The notes below the pieces were generated by a model. That model saw only the letters and a list, made by a program, of their open reading frames with translations. It was not told where the DNA came from and did no database searches. Position numbers and translations under genes: made by a program. Of a stretch of DNA of 64,000 nt, positions 53,339 to 62,178 are shown piece after piece. Source of the DNA: Arthrobacter sp. OAP107 (GTDB lineage: Bacteria; Actinomycetota; Actinomycetes; Actinomycetales; Micrococcaceae). The DNA is taken from NCBI RefSeq assembly GCF_040546765.1, contig NZ_JBEPOK010000001.1, forward strand, positions 248,001 through 312,000, read 5' to 3'. Within the stretch, counting starts at the first letter, position 1. Each line of letters begins with the position of its first letter.

Positions 53339-54894
53339 GCGCTCACGCTTCCTGATGTTGCAGGGATTTTGGTTTCGAATGCGAAGCTTTTGTCGTACTC
53401 GCGGATGAGTCCATTGACTTCACCGCCTGTTCGTACGGCCCCGAAGATGTAGAAGTCGGGGCGAACCAGTACTGCTGAGCATTGGTTGGTCTCAAACCAG
53501 CTCCGGTAGCTGCCGTTGACATCCGTGAATGCTTCGGCCCGACCAGTTGCGGGGTTTACCACGACGACGTCTCCGCCGGCGATGTCATGGGCGTTTTCGG
53601 GGGCGAACTCTTCGTAGGCTGAGCGGAGGAGCAGCAGCCGAGGGCCGTAGCCGAAGATCCCGTCGAAGCGGCCTTGGTCCCCTGCCGCGGTGCGTACCTC
53701 GTCCTGGATGAACAGGTGGCCGGCAGCGGGGTGGCCATTGCTGGACAGGAAGCCCGGGCCGAGGCCGGGAAAGCGCAGTTTTTCCGGGTTGTGGTTCCGG
53801 GCCCGGTTGGCCAGATATTGCCGGTCCCGTTCGGCTGCCGCCTCGGGGTCACGCATGGTCTGGACCTTCCCGAGTTCGATGCCTTTGTGTACCACGGCGG
53901 CTACGTGGGGTTCGCGCTCGGACTGGTAGGTATCAAGGATGGAGTCCTGAGCCTGCCCGGCCAGCAGCAGGTCAAGCTTGAACGCCAGATTATGGGCATC
54001 CCGGATGCCGGAGCACATTCCCTGGCCCAGGAAAGGCGGCATCTGGTGGGCGGCGTCGCCGGCCAGAATGATCCTTCCCCTTCGCCATGGGTTAGCAAGC
54101 AGCGACCTGAAGGTGTATGTGGCGACGCGGACCAGTTCCGCCTGGTTCGGCGCCAAATAGGGCGCCACGCGGTTCCAGACACGCTCGGGGTCACGCTCGA
54201 TTTCAAAGTCGGCTTCAGAGTCGAGCATGAAACTGAACCGGTGGTGGTCCGGCCCCAGGGAGATGATCGACTGTGGCTGTTTGGGATCACATACTTGACG
54301 GGCGTGGGGCGGCCGGGCGTCGCCGGTAAGCCGGAAATCGCATACAAGCCAGGGCTCGGAGAAGCCGAAGTCTGTCAGTTCGGCATCGATCTTCGCCCGG
54401 GTAGTGCCGTTGCCACCGTCGCAGGCAACCACGTATTTGGCACTCACAGCTTCAGCCCCGGCCACATTCATGCGGACTTCGTCGCCCCTGTCTTCATATC
54501 CGTCGACCTTGGCGTTGAACCTGATTTCGACATTAGGAAGGGAAGTGCAGAGGGCGGACAGCGCATTTTCCAGGTCGGGTTGGTACATCATGTACCACTC
54601 CGACCAGCCTGAAGCGCCCTTCAGGGCAAACTCATGCTCGATGAGCAGATCACCGGCGCCGTTGCGCCATTCATAGTTTCTCTGGGCACTGACCTTGGGC
54701 AGGAGTTCCTCGGCGATGCCGAGCTTGGCGAATGTGCGCATGGTCTCGTCATCGAAAATCGCAGCCCGGGGAAGGTTATACAGGCCGGCGTAGCGCTCCA
54801 GCACAACCACATGGTGCCCGGCCTGACCGAGCAGTGCCGCCATGGCCATGCCCACCGGACCGTATCCCACGACAGCAACGTCGTACTTTTTCAT
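53335..54894 (-). CDS. FAD-dependent aromatic hydroxylase, probable resorcinol hydroxylase
   Basis: The protein has 519 residues from MKKYDVAVVGYGPVGMAMAA, with GAGG 8 nt upstream. It carries the FAD fold, the DG motif YVVACDGGNGTTR and the GD motif LAGDAAHQMPPFLGQGMCSG, then a C-terminal thioredoxin-like domain as in MhpA and phenol 2-hydroxylases. In the cluster the missing step between the decarboxylase (product resorcinol) and hydroxyquinol dioxygenase is resorcinol to hydroxyquinol, so this is the likely NAD(P)H- and O2-dependent hydroxylase, the role called TsdB in Rhodococcus. By sequence alone a 3-(3-hydroxyphenyl)propionate-type hydroxylase would also fit. It is divergent from the decarboxylase gene. 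Confidence 0.85.
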   Translation of the reverse strand: MKKYDVAVVGYGPVGMAMAALLGQAGHHVVVLERYAGLYNLPRAAIFDDETMRTFAKLGIAEELLPKVSAQRNYEWRNGAGDLLIEHEFALKGASGWSEWYMMYQPDLENALSALCTSLPNVEIRFNAKVDGYEDRGDEVRMNVAGAEAVSAKYVVACDGGNGTTRAKIDAELTDFGFSEPWLVCDFRLTGDARPPHARQVCDPKQPQSIISLGPDHHRFSFMLDSEADFEIERDPERVWNRVAPYLAPNQAELVRVATYTFRSLLANPWRRGRIILAGDAAHQMPPFLGQGMCSGIRDAHNLAFKLDLLLAGQAQDSILDTYQSEREPHVAAVVHKGIELGKVQTMRDPEAAAERDRQYLANRARNHNPEKLRFPGLGPGFLSSNGHPAAGHLFIQDEVRTAAGDQGRFDGIFGYGPRLLLLRSAYEEFAPENAHDIAGGDVVVVNPATGRAEAFTDVNGSYRSWFETNQCSAVLVRPDFYIFGAVRTGGEVNGLIREYDKSFAFETKIPATSGSVSA

Positions 54895-55021
54895 CCTCAA
54901 ATCCTCAAATCTCTCGGCAAGCAGCTTCTGTGACGCTTGACACAGACAACACTAAAATTCATCATAGATAAAGTCAATGCATAATAGTGAACGCAGCGAC
55001 CTTAGGCTCAAAGGAGACCCG
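54895..55021. promoter_or_regulatory. Divergent control region of the resorcylate cluster
   Basis: This 127-bp AT-rich gap separates the hydroxylase-transporter-regulator unit from the decarboxylase-reductase-dioxygenase unit. The part 54940-54990 (TTGACA at 54939 toward the plus strand, TAGATAAAG and CATAATAG beyond) could hold both promoters and the IclR site. I cannot define the operator. Confidence 0.5.
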
Positions 55022-56026
55022 ATGAAGAAGATTGCCCTCGAAGAACACTTCGTGACCCCTGATCTGGTGGGTTATGGCAGCAGCACCTCGAACATTGCGC
55101 AGCCGCAGGCGTGGGCTGATGCCTCGCGCAGGCTCCTGGACTTTACAGAGGAGCGGCTGCCAGAAATGGATCTGCACGGGATCGACATGGAAGTCCTGTC
55201 GCTCAACTCCCCGGGCATCCAGGCCGAAACCGACCCCGCTGTGGCTATTGCCAAGACCAAGACAGTGAATGACTTCCTAGCCGGCATCATGGCTGAAAGG
55301 CCCGACAGGTTCTCAGGCTTCGCTGCGCTGCCGCTGCAGGATCCCCAGGCCGCGGCTAAGGAACTGGAACGCGCCGTCAAGGACCTGGGCATGAAAGGTG
55401 CTTTGGTTAATGCCCACACCAACGGCATGTACTTGGATGATCCGAAGCTCCGCATTGTCTGGGAAATGGCAGAAGGCCTCGACGTTCCGTTGTACTTGCA
55501 CCCGGCCAATGGCGTGGACACGGCCCACGTACTCAGTGGACACCCTGAACTGGTGGGCCCGATGTGGAGTTGGGGTATCGATACCTCCACCCATGCCCTT
55601 CGGCTGATTTTCGGCGGGGTCTTTGACGACTTCCCCAACGCGAAACTGCTCCTGGGACACATGGGCGAAGGACTGCCCTACGTTCTGTGGCGAATGGATT
55701 CACGCTGGGGCTTCCACAACCACCACGGTATCGAACTCGCCAAGGGAAAGCCCTCGGAATACCTGCGCGAAAACCTCTACGTCACCACGAGCGGGGTGTG
55801 CTCGCCCGCCCCGCTCTTGTGTGCACTGCTGGCGCTGGGCTCAGAACACATCCTGTTCGGCACGGATTACCCGTTCGAAACCATTGAGGAGGCGGCGAAG
55901 TTCCTGGACAACGCTCCGATCAGTGAGGCGGACCGCGCCAACATCAGCTACCGGAACGCCGAAAAGCTGCTTCGTTTGGGAGATGACGCCAACGCCTCGA
56001 GCGTTTTGGCCACTTCGGCGAAGTAA
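55022..56026 (+). CDS. tsdA: Gamma-resorcylate (2,6-dihydroxybenzoate) decarboxylase, amidohydrolase family
   Basis: The protein has 334 residues with AAAGGAG before the ATG. Zinc ligands of the amidohydrolase decarboxylases are visible: ALEEHF at the N-terminus, PLYLHPAN, LLLGHMGEGLPY and FGTDYPFE. PDRFSGFAALPLQDPQAAAK is typical of gamma-resorcylate decarboxylases and their vanillate- or 2,3-dihydroxybenzoate-decarboxylase relatives. The non-oxidative reaction gives resorcinol and CO2. The downstream maleylacetate reductase and hydroxyquinol dioxygenase support 2,6-dihydroxybenzoate as substrate; 2,4-dihydroxybenzoate would feed the same pathway. The symbol follows the Rhodococcus tsd pathway and is based on cluster content. 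Confidence 0.87.
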   Translation: MKKIALEEHFVTPDLVGYGSSTSNIAQPQAWADASRRLLDFTEERLPEMDLHGIDMEVLSLNSPGIQAETDPAVAIAKTKTVNDFLAGIMAERPDRFSGFAALPLQDPQAAAKELERAVKDLGMKGALVNAHTNGMYLDDPKLRIVWEMAEGLDVPLYLHPANGVDTAHVLSGHPELVGPMWSWGIDTSTHALRLIFGGVFDDFPNAKLLLGHMGEGLPYVLWRMDSRWGFHNHHGIELAKGKPSEYLRENLYVTTSGVCSPAPLLCALLALGSEHILFGTDYPFETIEEAAKFLDNAPISEADRANISYRNAEKLLRLGDDANASSVLATSAK

Positions 56027-56166
56027 CCGGCACGACCGCCTGAGCGGACGGACCTCAGGCGTTTCGGGCGGTGCTCATGCCGCGTTGACAGGATGGCATG
56101 AGCACCGCCCGGGGCCTTCGATTCGAGCATCAACACAATATGAGCATGAGCAGGAGTACGAGATAT

Positions 56167-57261
56167 ATGGGAATGGAATTCGAGCACACGACGCTTGGGC
56201 AGAGAGTGCTTTTCGGCTCCGGGAAGGCGGCCGGCTACCTCGCAGCAGAGGTAACCCGGCTGGACGCGAAGAAGGTGATGGTGATCGCCTCCCAGTTCGA
56301 GTCGGAGATGGCGCGGCAGGCGTGCGGGGAGATCGAGGTTGCCCTTTGGCACGACGACGTGGTCATGCATGTCCCGGTGGAAACGGCTGAGAAGGCACGG
56401 GCGGCGGCAGTGGACGCGGACGTCGACCTCCTGGTATCCGTAGGGGGAGGCTCGACCACGGGCCTGGCCAAGGCGGTTGCTCTGACAACTGGGATACCGA
56501 TCATTGCTGTTCCCACCACGTACGCCGGGTCTGAGGCAACCAACGTCTGGGGCCTGACCGAAGACCGCACCAAAACCACTGGGGTTGATGACAGGGTCCT
56601 TCCCGTCACGGTCATCTACGACGCGCAATTCACCGTATCGCTCCCCGCGGGCATGTCTGTGGCATCAGGATTGAACGCCCTGGCACACTGCGTGGATTCA
56701 CTGTGGGCGCCAAAGGCAGACCCCATCAACCAGGCACTCGCGCTGGAAGGAGTCCGGGCATTGGCTGCCGGCCTGACAGGGATCACGGCGGATTCCGGAA
56801 ATATCCATGCCCGCGAGCAGTCACTCTATGGCTGCTATCTTGCCGCAGTCGCCTTCGCCTCCGCAGGTTCCGGGCTGCACCACAAGATCTGCCACGTCCT
56901 CGGCGGAACCTTCAATCTGCCACACGCCGAAACCCACGCCGTAATCCTCCCGTACGTTCTTACGCTCAACGCCCCGGCCGTACCGGAACTGGCCGCTCGG
57001 CTCGCCGCCGCCCTAGGACACGCCGAGGGCACCAACACCTCGGCAGTCAAGGCACTGAACAGCCTCCGGGAAAGCCTCAACGCCCCAAAGTCCCTCGCCG
57101 ACTACGGCTTCACCCCAGAAGACATCCCCGAGGCCGTCCGCCGGGTCCTTGCCGTGGTGCCGGAATCGAACCCGACATCTGCCACAGAGGAGAACATCAC
57201 AGCGCTGCTCTCCGCGGCACAGGCCGGCGACGTCCCCGCCCCTGAACTGGCCACCTTGTGA
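56167..57261 (+). CDS. tsdD: Maleylacetate reductase (iron-containing alcohol dehydrogenase family)
   Basis: The protein has 364 residues, started at ATG 56167 about 10 nt after AGGAG; the second ATG two codons on is possible. Motifs are VSVGGGSTTGLAKAVAL for NAD(P)H, TTYAGSEATNVWG, and the metal region GLHHKICHVLGGTFNLPHAE with three His. It reduces maleylacetate, the ring-opened product of hydroxyquinol, to 3-oxoadipate for the TCA cycle. The dioxygenase gene begins 20 bp behind it. A gap of 140 bp after the decarboxylase gene contains GC-rich repeats (GGGCGGTGCTCATGCC and its inverse, 56068-56110) that may form an attenuating hairpin. Confidence 0.93.
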   Translation: MGMEFEHTTLGQRVLFGSGKAAGYLAAEVTRLDAKKVMVIASQFESEMARQACGEIEVALWHDDVVMHVPVETAEKARAAAVDADVDLLVSVGGGSTTGLAKAVALTTGIPIIAVPTTYAGSEATNVWGLTEDRTKTTGVDDRVLPVTVIYDAQFTVSLPAGMSVASGLNALAHCVDSLWAPKADPINQALALEGVRALAAGLTGITADSGNIHAREQSLYGCYLAAVAFASAGSGLHHKICHVLGGTFNLPHAETHAVILPYVLTLNAPAVPELAARLAAALGHAEGTNTSAVKALNSLRESLNAPKSLADYGFTPEDIPEAVRRVLAVVPESNPTSATEENITALLSAAQAGDVPAPELATL

Positions 57262-57281
57262 AGACAACAAAGGACACTCCC

Positions 57282-58214
57282 ATGACCACCACCACCGGAA
57301 CCTCCATGGCTCCCGACCCAGTCCAGGTCGCCGTCGAACAGGAACTGACAGACACTGTCGTCGCGTCCTTCAAAAACACTCCGGACGAGCGGCTGAAGAC
57401 GCTCATGGAATCCCTCACACGGCACCTTCACTCCTTCATCCGAGAAGTGCGTCTCACCGAAGAGGAATGGGACGCCGCGATCAACTTTCTGACCGCATGC
57501 GGACATATCACCGACGACAAAAGGCAGGAGTTCATCCTGCTCTCGGATATATTCGGCGCCTCCATGCAAACGGTCGCAGTGAACAACCCCACCCACGGCA
57601 ACGCCACCGAGGCCACAGTCTTCGGACCCTTCTTCACAGAGGACGCCCCCGAAATCCCCAACGGAGGAGACATCGCCGGCGGCGCCACCGGACAACCTTG
57701 CTGGGTTGAAGGCACCATCACCACCACCGAGGGTAAACCAGTCCCCGGTGCCCGGATCGAAGTCTGGGAAGCCGACGACGAAGGGTTCTACGACGCCCAG
57801 TACTCCGACGGACGGATTGCCGGCCGCGCCCACTTGTTCGCCGACGAAAACGGCCAATACTCCTTCTGGGGACTGACCCCCACGCCATACCCCATCCCGC
57901 ACGACGGGCCCGTCGGCAAACTCCTGGCTGCAGTCAACCGGTCACCGGTACGCGCCTCACACCTACACTTCATGGTCACAGCCCCGGGGCAACGCACCCT
58001 GGTGACACACATCTTCGTCGACGGCGACCCCCAGATCGCCATCGGCGACTCCGTGTTCGGAGTCAAGGACTCCCTGATCAAGAAATTCATCGAACAGAAA
58101 CCCGGCACCCCCACACCCAACAGCCGAGACCTCGCTGGCCAGCCCTGGGCCCGAACCCGATTCGACATCGTCCTCGCCCCAGAGGCCGGCAACATACCCA
58201 AGTCCCATGACTGA
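57282..58214 (+). CDS. tsdC: Hydroxyquinol 1,2-dioxygenase (intradiol)
   Basis: The protein has 310 residues from ATG 57282, preceded by AAAGGA; the GTG eight codons upstream overlaps the reductase stop but is less likely. The N-terminal helical domain (HLHSFIREVRLTEEEWDAAI) is that of hydroxyquinol/chlorocatechol dioxygenases. The Fe(III) ligands are in EADDEGFYDAQY (Tyr), PYPIPHDGPVG (Tyr) and RASHLHFMVTA (two His). It cleaves 1,2,4-trihydroxybenzene between the ortho hydroxyls to maleylacetate using O2. Together with the reductase it completes the lower pathway. The 3' end overlaps the NTF2-like gene by 8 bp. Confidence 0.95.
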   Translation: MTTTTGTSMAPDPVQVAVEQELTDTVVASFKNTPDERLKTLMESLTRHLHSFIREVRLTEEEWDAAINFLTACGHITDDKRQEFILLSDIFGASMQTVAVNNPTHGNATEATVFGPFFTEDAPEIPNGGDIAGGATGQPCWVEGTITTTEGKPVPGARIEVWEADDEGFYDAQYSDGRIAGRAHLFADENGQYSFWGLTPTPYPIPHDGPVGKLLAAVNRSPVRASHLHFMVTAPGQRTLVTHIFVDGDPQIAIGDSVFGVKDSLIKKFIEQKPGTPTPNSRDLAGQPWARTRFDIVLAPEAGNIPKSHD

Positions 58215-58596
58215 CTCCGAACGAACATCGGAATCCGTCATCCAAGAGTTGGAAGCGAAGCGCTACAAGGCCGTCCTCGAGCAGGACTTCGCTACCTTCG
58301 ACGATCTCTGCCATGACGAACTCGTCTACTCCCACTCCGGAGGCAACCGCGACTCCAGGCAGGACTACACGGCCAAGCTCCGCACTGGCACCCTCCGCTA
58401 TCACAGGATCGAGAATTCCATTGAAAGCATCACCATCATCGGGAATACAGCTTTGGTGCTGGGACGCATGAAGGCCGACCTGACGGTCAACGGAACCGAT
58501 AAGACCATAAACAACAGCTCACTGGCCGTATGGATCCAAGAAGGCGACGAATGGAAATTCATCGCCTACCAGCCCACACCCCTCCCGAACTCCTAA
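58207..58596 (+). CDS. NTF2-like (SnoaL/DUF4440-type) protein
   Basis: The protein has 129 residues. SVIQELEAKRYKAVLEQDFA, TFDDLCHDELVYSHSGGNRD and ALVLGRMKADLTVNGTDKTI with a final IQEGDEWKFIAYQPT fit the NTF2-like cone fold of DUF4440 proteins. These include small hydrolases, isomerases and proteins of unknown role. It overlaps the dioxygenase gene by 8 bp, so it is part of the operon; a helper step on a reactive ring-cleavage intermediate is a guess. Confidence 0.88.
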   Translation: MTDSERTSESVIQELEAKRYKAVLEQDFATFDDLCHDELVYSHSGGNRDSRQDYTAKLRTGTLRYHRIENSIESITIIGNTALVLGRMKADLTVNGTDKTINNSSLAVWIQEGDEWKFIAYQPTPLPNS

Positions 58597-58612
58597 AGAC
58601 CTGCCGTCGAAG

Positions 58613-58874
58613 GCACGAGCAAGCTCATTTACCGGATTGAAAAGGCCGGATATTGCCGTCGGGGAATTAACCCAGTCGATCGAAGGTCCTCCCTCATCGA
58701 GCTAACGGCGGACGGTCGACTTTTGCTGGAAGGGGCCAGGAACACCCGGTTCAAACCGAGCTGCATCTGCGACTAAATCCTGTGCTCACCGAGCAGAACA
58801 CGGATGAACTCATGGAACTGCTCGGTCGGCTGCTACATGCCAGTCGAGCCGGCGGCGGCTGCAGTGCGACCTAG
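58613..58874 (+). pseudogene. MarR-family regulator, C-terminal relic
   Basis: A frame without start reads SKLIYRIEKAGYCRRGINPV and DRRSSLIELTADGRLLLEGA, the wing of a MarR protein. After an indel near 58750 it ends as ENTDELMELLGRLLHASRAG with a TAG at 58872. The N-terminal half, with the first helices, is missing. It is a different MarR type from the three paralogues at 26.7, 32.8 and 50.2 kb. Confidence 0.6.
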
Positions 58875-58966
58875 CTGAGACGCTTGCGGGAACCAGAGTT
58901 CATCATCCGATAGCCACCAAAATAGTGTGTGTGCCGTAGTGAAATAGATGTGAAGGAAGCAAGCAA

Positions 58967-59380
58967 ATGACTGAAGAACTGCGTGAACGCATGGACCGTT
59001 TCGTCGAATTCATCAATTCAGCCGACGAAAGGATTGGTGATGAGATCATCTCGCCGTCGGCAACGTTCCATGTGCCTTTCCTGCCAGAGCCGGTGCAGGG
59101 TCCAGGCGGCTACCTCAAAATCATCGGGATCATGCGGCAAGCGTTTCCCGACGTCCAGTGGTCGCTGGAAGAGACCATTATTGAAGGAAACACAGTAGCC
59201 GCTCGATTCATCCTTCGCGCCACACACCAAGGGGACTTCCTCGGCGTCCCTGCAACAGGCAAACAGATCCAAACGCAGGCAATGAACATTTATCGGTTCA
59301 TGAATGGTCAGATCAGTGAAGAGCACGGTCTCCCGGACCTCTTCGGGCTGATGATGCAAATCCGGCCGACCGACGCGTAG
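58967..59380 (+). CDS. SnoaL-like ester cyclase-family protein
   Basis: The protein has 137 residues with GAAGGAAG ahead of the ATG. RMDRFVEFINSADERIGDEI, GPGGYLKIIGIMRQAFPDVQ and FILRATHQGDFLGVPATGKQ are the classic features of SnoaL-like proteins, which comprise polyketide cyclases and many uncharacterised small enzymes. It stands after the MarR relic, 140 bp before the IS21 element, and may be a separate transcription unit. The function is unknown. Confidence 0.88.
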   Translation: MTEELRERMDRFVEFINSADERIGDEIISPSATFHVPFLPEPVQGPGGYLKIIGIMRQAFPDVQWSLEETIIEGNTVAARFILRATHQGDFLGVPATGKQIQTQAMNIYRFMNGQISEEHGLPDLFGLMMQIRPTDA

Positions 59381-59654
59381 ATGTACGGAGTCAAGACGTT
59401 GATTACATCGTGACTAGGTGAAGACCTCTCAGGAGGGTTGATACCAGACACAGGTCAACGACAAAGAAGTCCTCACTAGAGGCAGGTGCGGGTCAAGAAA
59501 CTTCTGGCACGTGTGTCGAGTGTCAACGGCCATTAGGAATTGCCCGTAGGCGGCCAGCATTTCTGCCCGCTGGTGGCCAGTAGAACTGCCCAGTGGTGGC
59601 CTGCTGGTTTGCCCGCTTTTGGGGTGGGGTTTGTGCTGGCCACCGGTTTGGGGG

Positions 59655-60440
59655 TTAGTTCAGTGGCATGACGCCCTTTCCGGCCAGGGCCTGGGTAAGG
59701 CGGATGGAATCGCCGGTTGTTTGGCAGACGTGGGCGTGGTGCAGGAGCCGGTCGACGGTCGCGGTGGCGAGGGTCTTGGGCATGAGCTCGTCAAAGCCTG
59801 CGGGGTGGAGATTCGAGGAGACCGCGACGGCCCGTTTTTCATAGGCTGCGTCGACGACCCGGTAGAGGCCTTCGGCGGCGTCGGTGGCCACGGCGAGGAG
59901 GCCGATGTCATCCACGACGACCAAATCTGCGCGGAGGATCCTGGCCACGGCCCGGGTGACGGTGTCGTCGGCCCGGTGTGAGCGGATGAGGGCGCCGAGG
60001 TCCTCGAGGGTGAACCACGCGACCCGCATCCCTTCTTCGACGGCCTGCTGGCCGAGGGCTTCGAGGAAGAAGGTCTTCCCGGTTCCGGAGGGCCCGCAGA
60101 CGACGAGATTTTCTTTCCGGTGGATCCATTCCAGGGTGCGCAGGGCCTGCTGGGTCGGTGCCGGAATGGATGACGCGGCTTCGTCCCAGAGGGCGAAGGT
60201 CTTGCCGGTCGGGAACCCTGCGGCCTTACGCCGGGTGGCGAGCATCGACCGTGCCCGGCCCTTGGTTTCTTCGGCGAGCAGGGCTTTGATGACCTCGGCC
60301 GGTTCCCAGCGCTGGGCGCGGGCGGTGGCCAGGACGTCCGGGGCGATGGCGCGGGCGTGGGGCATTTTCAGTTGCCGCATGAGTGCTTCGAGGTCGGCGG
60401 GCAGGGCCGGGGCGGTGGTGTTCGCGGTCGTGATGCTCAT
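59655..60440 (-). CDS. istB: IS21 transposition helper IstB (AAA+ ATPase)
   Basis: The protein has 261 residues. Walker A is GPSGTGKTFFLEALG, Walker B VVVDDIGLLA, and the N-terminus has LKMPHARAIAPDVLATARAQ as in IstB. This DnaC-like ATPase assembles on target DNA and stimulates IstA. Its ATG overlaps the istA stop by 4 bp. Length and motifs are complete. Confidence 0.96.
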   Translation of the reverse strand: MSITTANTTAPALPADLEALMRQLKMPHARAIAPDVLATARAQRWEPAEVIKALLAEETKGRARSMLATRRKAAGFPTGKTFALWDEAASSIPAPTQQALRTLEWIHRKENLVVCGPSGTGKTFFLEALGQQAVEEGMRVAWFTLEDLGALIRSHRADDTVTRAVARILRADLVVVDDIGLLAVATDAAEGLYRVVDAAYEKRAVAVSSNLHPAGFDELMPKTLATATVDRLLHHAHVCQTTGDSIRLTQALAGKGVMPLN

Positions 60441-61957
60441 CGGGTGCCCTCCCCGGCGCCGGTGGTGCCGAGGCCGGCCCAGCCGGCGGTGCCCTGGGTG
60501 AGGGACTTGTCCTCTGCGGCGGTGCGCAGCCCGGTGCGGGTTCCGCCGGCGTTCAGCAGGGACGCGAGGTCTCCGTGCGCGAAGCGGTGGTGGATCGCGG
60601 CGACGCCGAGGGCCTTATCGACCTCGTCGGTCCCGGCGATCTTCGCCAGCGCGACGGCCTCAGCCATCTTCACGTTGATCCGTTGCGCTCCGGCCGCGGC
60701 GGCCTCGAGCAGCCAGGTGCGCGCGCCGGCGCCGATGCCAAGGAATTCGGCTTCTGCCTTGGAGCGGGGCACGGGTTTGTAGTCGCCGGGCACCTTCTGT
60801 TGGTGGTCTGGGAAGTGGGCGTCCAGGATCGCGGGGGACCCCGGCCGGGCAAGTGCGTGGCGGGCGACTTCGACCGGCCCGCCGGTGCCGACGTGCACGA
60901 TCACGACCTGCGCGTCCGGGCCGGTCCCGTGGAACCGGGCGAACACTTCGGCCCCGAGCAGATGGGCAGGCACGGAGTATTGGGCGTTTTCGAACGAGAC
61001 CATGGGCGTGTTTTCCGGCACCCGGCGCCCAACCCCGTAGGCGAGGGTGTGGGCTGTGTCCGGGACGCGGTGCAGGGAGGAGGCTTCCTCGGCGAGCATG
61101 TCGACCGGGCGGCGGCGGGTGGTCCGGTGCTCGCGCATGTTGACCTGGTCCATGAACGCAGTGCAGGCTGCCTCGAGCTCAGTGAACGAGGCGTAGGCGT
61201 TTCGCAGGTTGGTGTCTTTGGGCACCAGGTCTGCCTTGGCGATCTTCACGGACGATTCGACGCCGCCTTTGGATGCCGGGTCCGCCGGTTGGCAGGTGAG
61301 CACCTCGACGGAGTAGTGCTTGGCGAACGCCAGGGTCTGCTGGTTCCTGACCGGCACGCCGGCCACATGCATGGTGGTGACGGTCTTCTCGTTGTCGGTC
61401 AGCACATACGTCGGCGCGCCGCCGAGCAGCCGGAATGACCGGTCCAGGGCGGTGAAAACGCTCGGCGCCGTCCGGTCACGCAGCGGGATCACGATGCGGA
61501 ACCTGGACCAGGCCAGCCAGGCGACGAACAGGACAGTCTTGACTCCATCGATGACCGGTCCGTCGCCGAAATCGTACTGAAGCCAGGCGCCCGGCTCGGT
61601 GATCCAGGGACGGTGGACCCGCTTGTTCCCGCGCCGGTAAGCCTCTTTGACCTGGGAGACGGCGCGGCGGGTCGAGCGGTCCGAACCCTGGTAGCCCATG
61701 GCGGCGAGCTTGGCATGGACGACATCGGCGCGGATCCGTCCCTTGGACTTTTCGACCCATTCCTCGATCTTCGGCAGCCACGCATCGGTCACCCTGGGCC
61801 GGTCGGACACGGCCCCCGGTGCACGCCCGGCATCACGGGCCTGGACCAGTCGGTCGACAGTGTGGTGGGAACAACCTGACAGCTCGGCTGCACCGCGCAG
61901 CGACCTGGTCAGATCATAAGCAGCAAGAATTTTCACGGTTTCTAGGGCATCCTTCAT
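60437..61957 (-). CDS. istA: IS21 transposase IstA
   Basis: The protein has 506 residues. The N-terminus has a helix-turn-helix (LRGAAELSGCSHHTVDRLVQ), and the DDE core shows Asp in LQYDFGDGPVIDG, Asp in YVLTDNEKTV and Glu in SKGGVESSVKIAKAD. The C-terminal part contains VSFENAQYSVPAHLLG, usual for IstA. It cuts and joins the element ends. The start lies 215 bp inside the right end, leaving space for the terminal repeats and promoter. Confidence 0.96.
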   Translation of the reverse strand: MKDALETVKILAAYDLTRSLRGAAELSGCSHHTVDRLVQARDAGRAPGAVSDRPRVTDAWLPKIEEWVEKSKGRIRADVVHAKLAAMGYQGSDRSTRRAVSQVKEAYRRGNKRVHRPWITEPGAWLQYDFGDGPVIDGVKTVLFVAWLAWSRFRIVIPLRDRTAPSVFTALDRSFRLLGGAPTYVLTDNEKTVTTMHVAGVPVRNQQTLAFAKHYSVEVLTCQPADPASKGGVESSVKIAKADLVPKDTNLRNAYASFTELEAACTAFMDQVNMREHRTTRRRPVDMLAEEASSLHRVPDTAHTLAYGVGRRVPENTPMVSFENAQYSVPAHLLGAEVFARFHGTGPDAQVVIVHVGTGGPVEVARHALARPGSPAILDAHFPDHQQKVPGDYKPVPRSKAEAEFLGIGAGARTWLLEAAAAGAQRINVKMAEAVALAKIAGTDEVDKALGVAAIHHRFAHGDLASLLNAGGTRTGLRTAAEDKSLTQGTAGWAGLGTTGAGEGTR

Positions 61958-62178
61958 TCAGGGCCTCTTCCTGTCAGCGGATTCGATTCGACACCGAAAT
62001 CCAAACGGGAAGAGGCCCCCGCCGTCTCACGACACGGCGGGATAAGCGAACAATGCGGGCAAACCAAACGGCCATAACTGGGCAGAACTCATGGCCATAT
62101 ATGGGCAGCCCCGGTGGCCATCAGCGGGCAATTCCATGGCCATCTACGGGCAGTTTTTCATGGCCGCTAACAGTCGAG

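Larger units (their letters stand above)
59521..62172 (-). mobile_element. IS21-family insertion sequence, complete, with 6-bp target duplication
   Basis: The element of 2652 bp begins TGTCAACGGCCA and ends (reverse) TGTTAGCGGCCA. It is flanked by GTCGAG at 59515-59520 and again at 62173-62178, a 6-bp target duplication in the 4-8 bp range of this family. Inside both ends several units of the form GGCCA-N-TGCCC follow each other, the multiple transposase-binding repeats known from IS21 elements. It carries istA and istB in minus orientation, both intact, so it is probably active and inserted recently. Confidence 0.93.
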
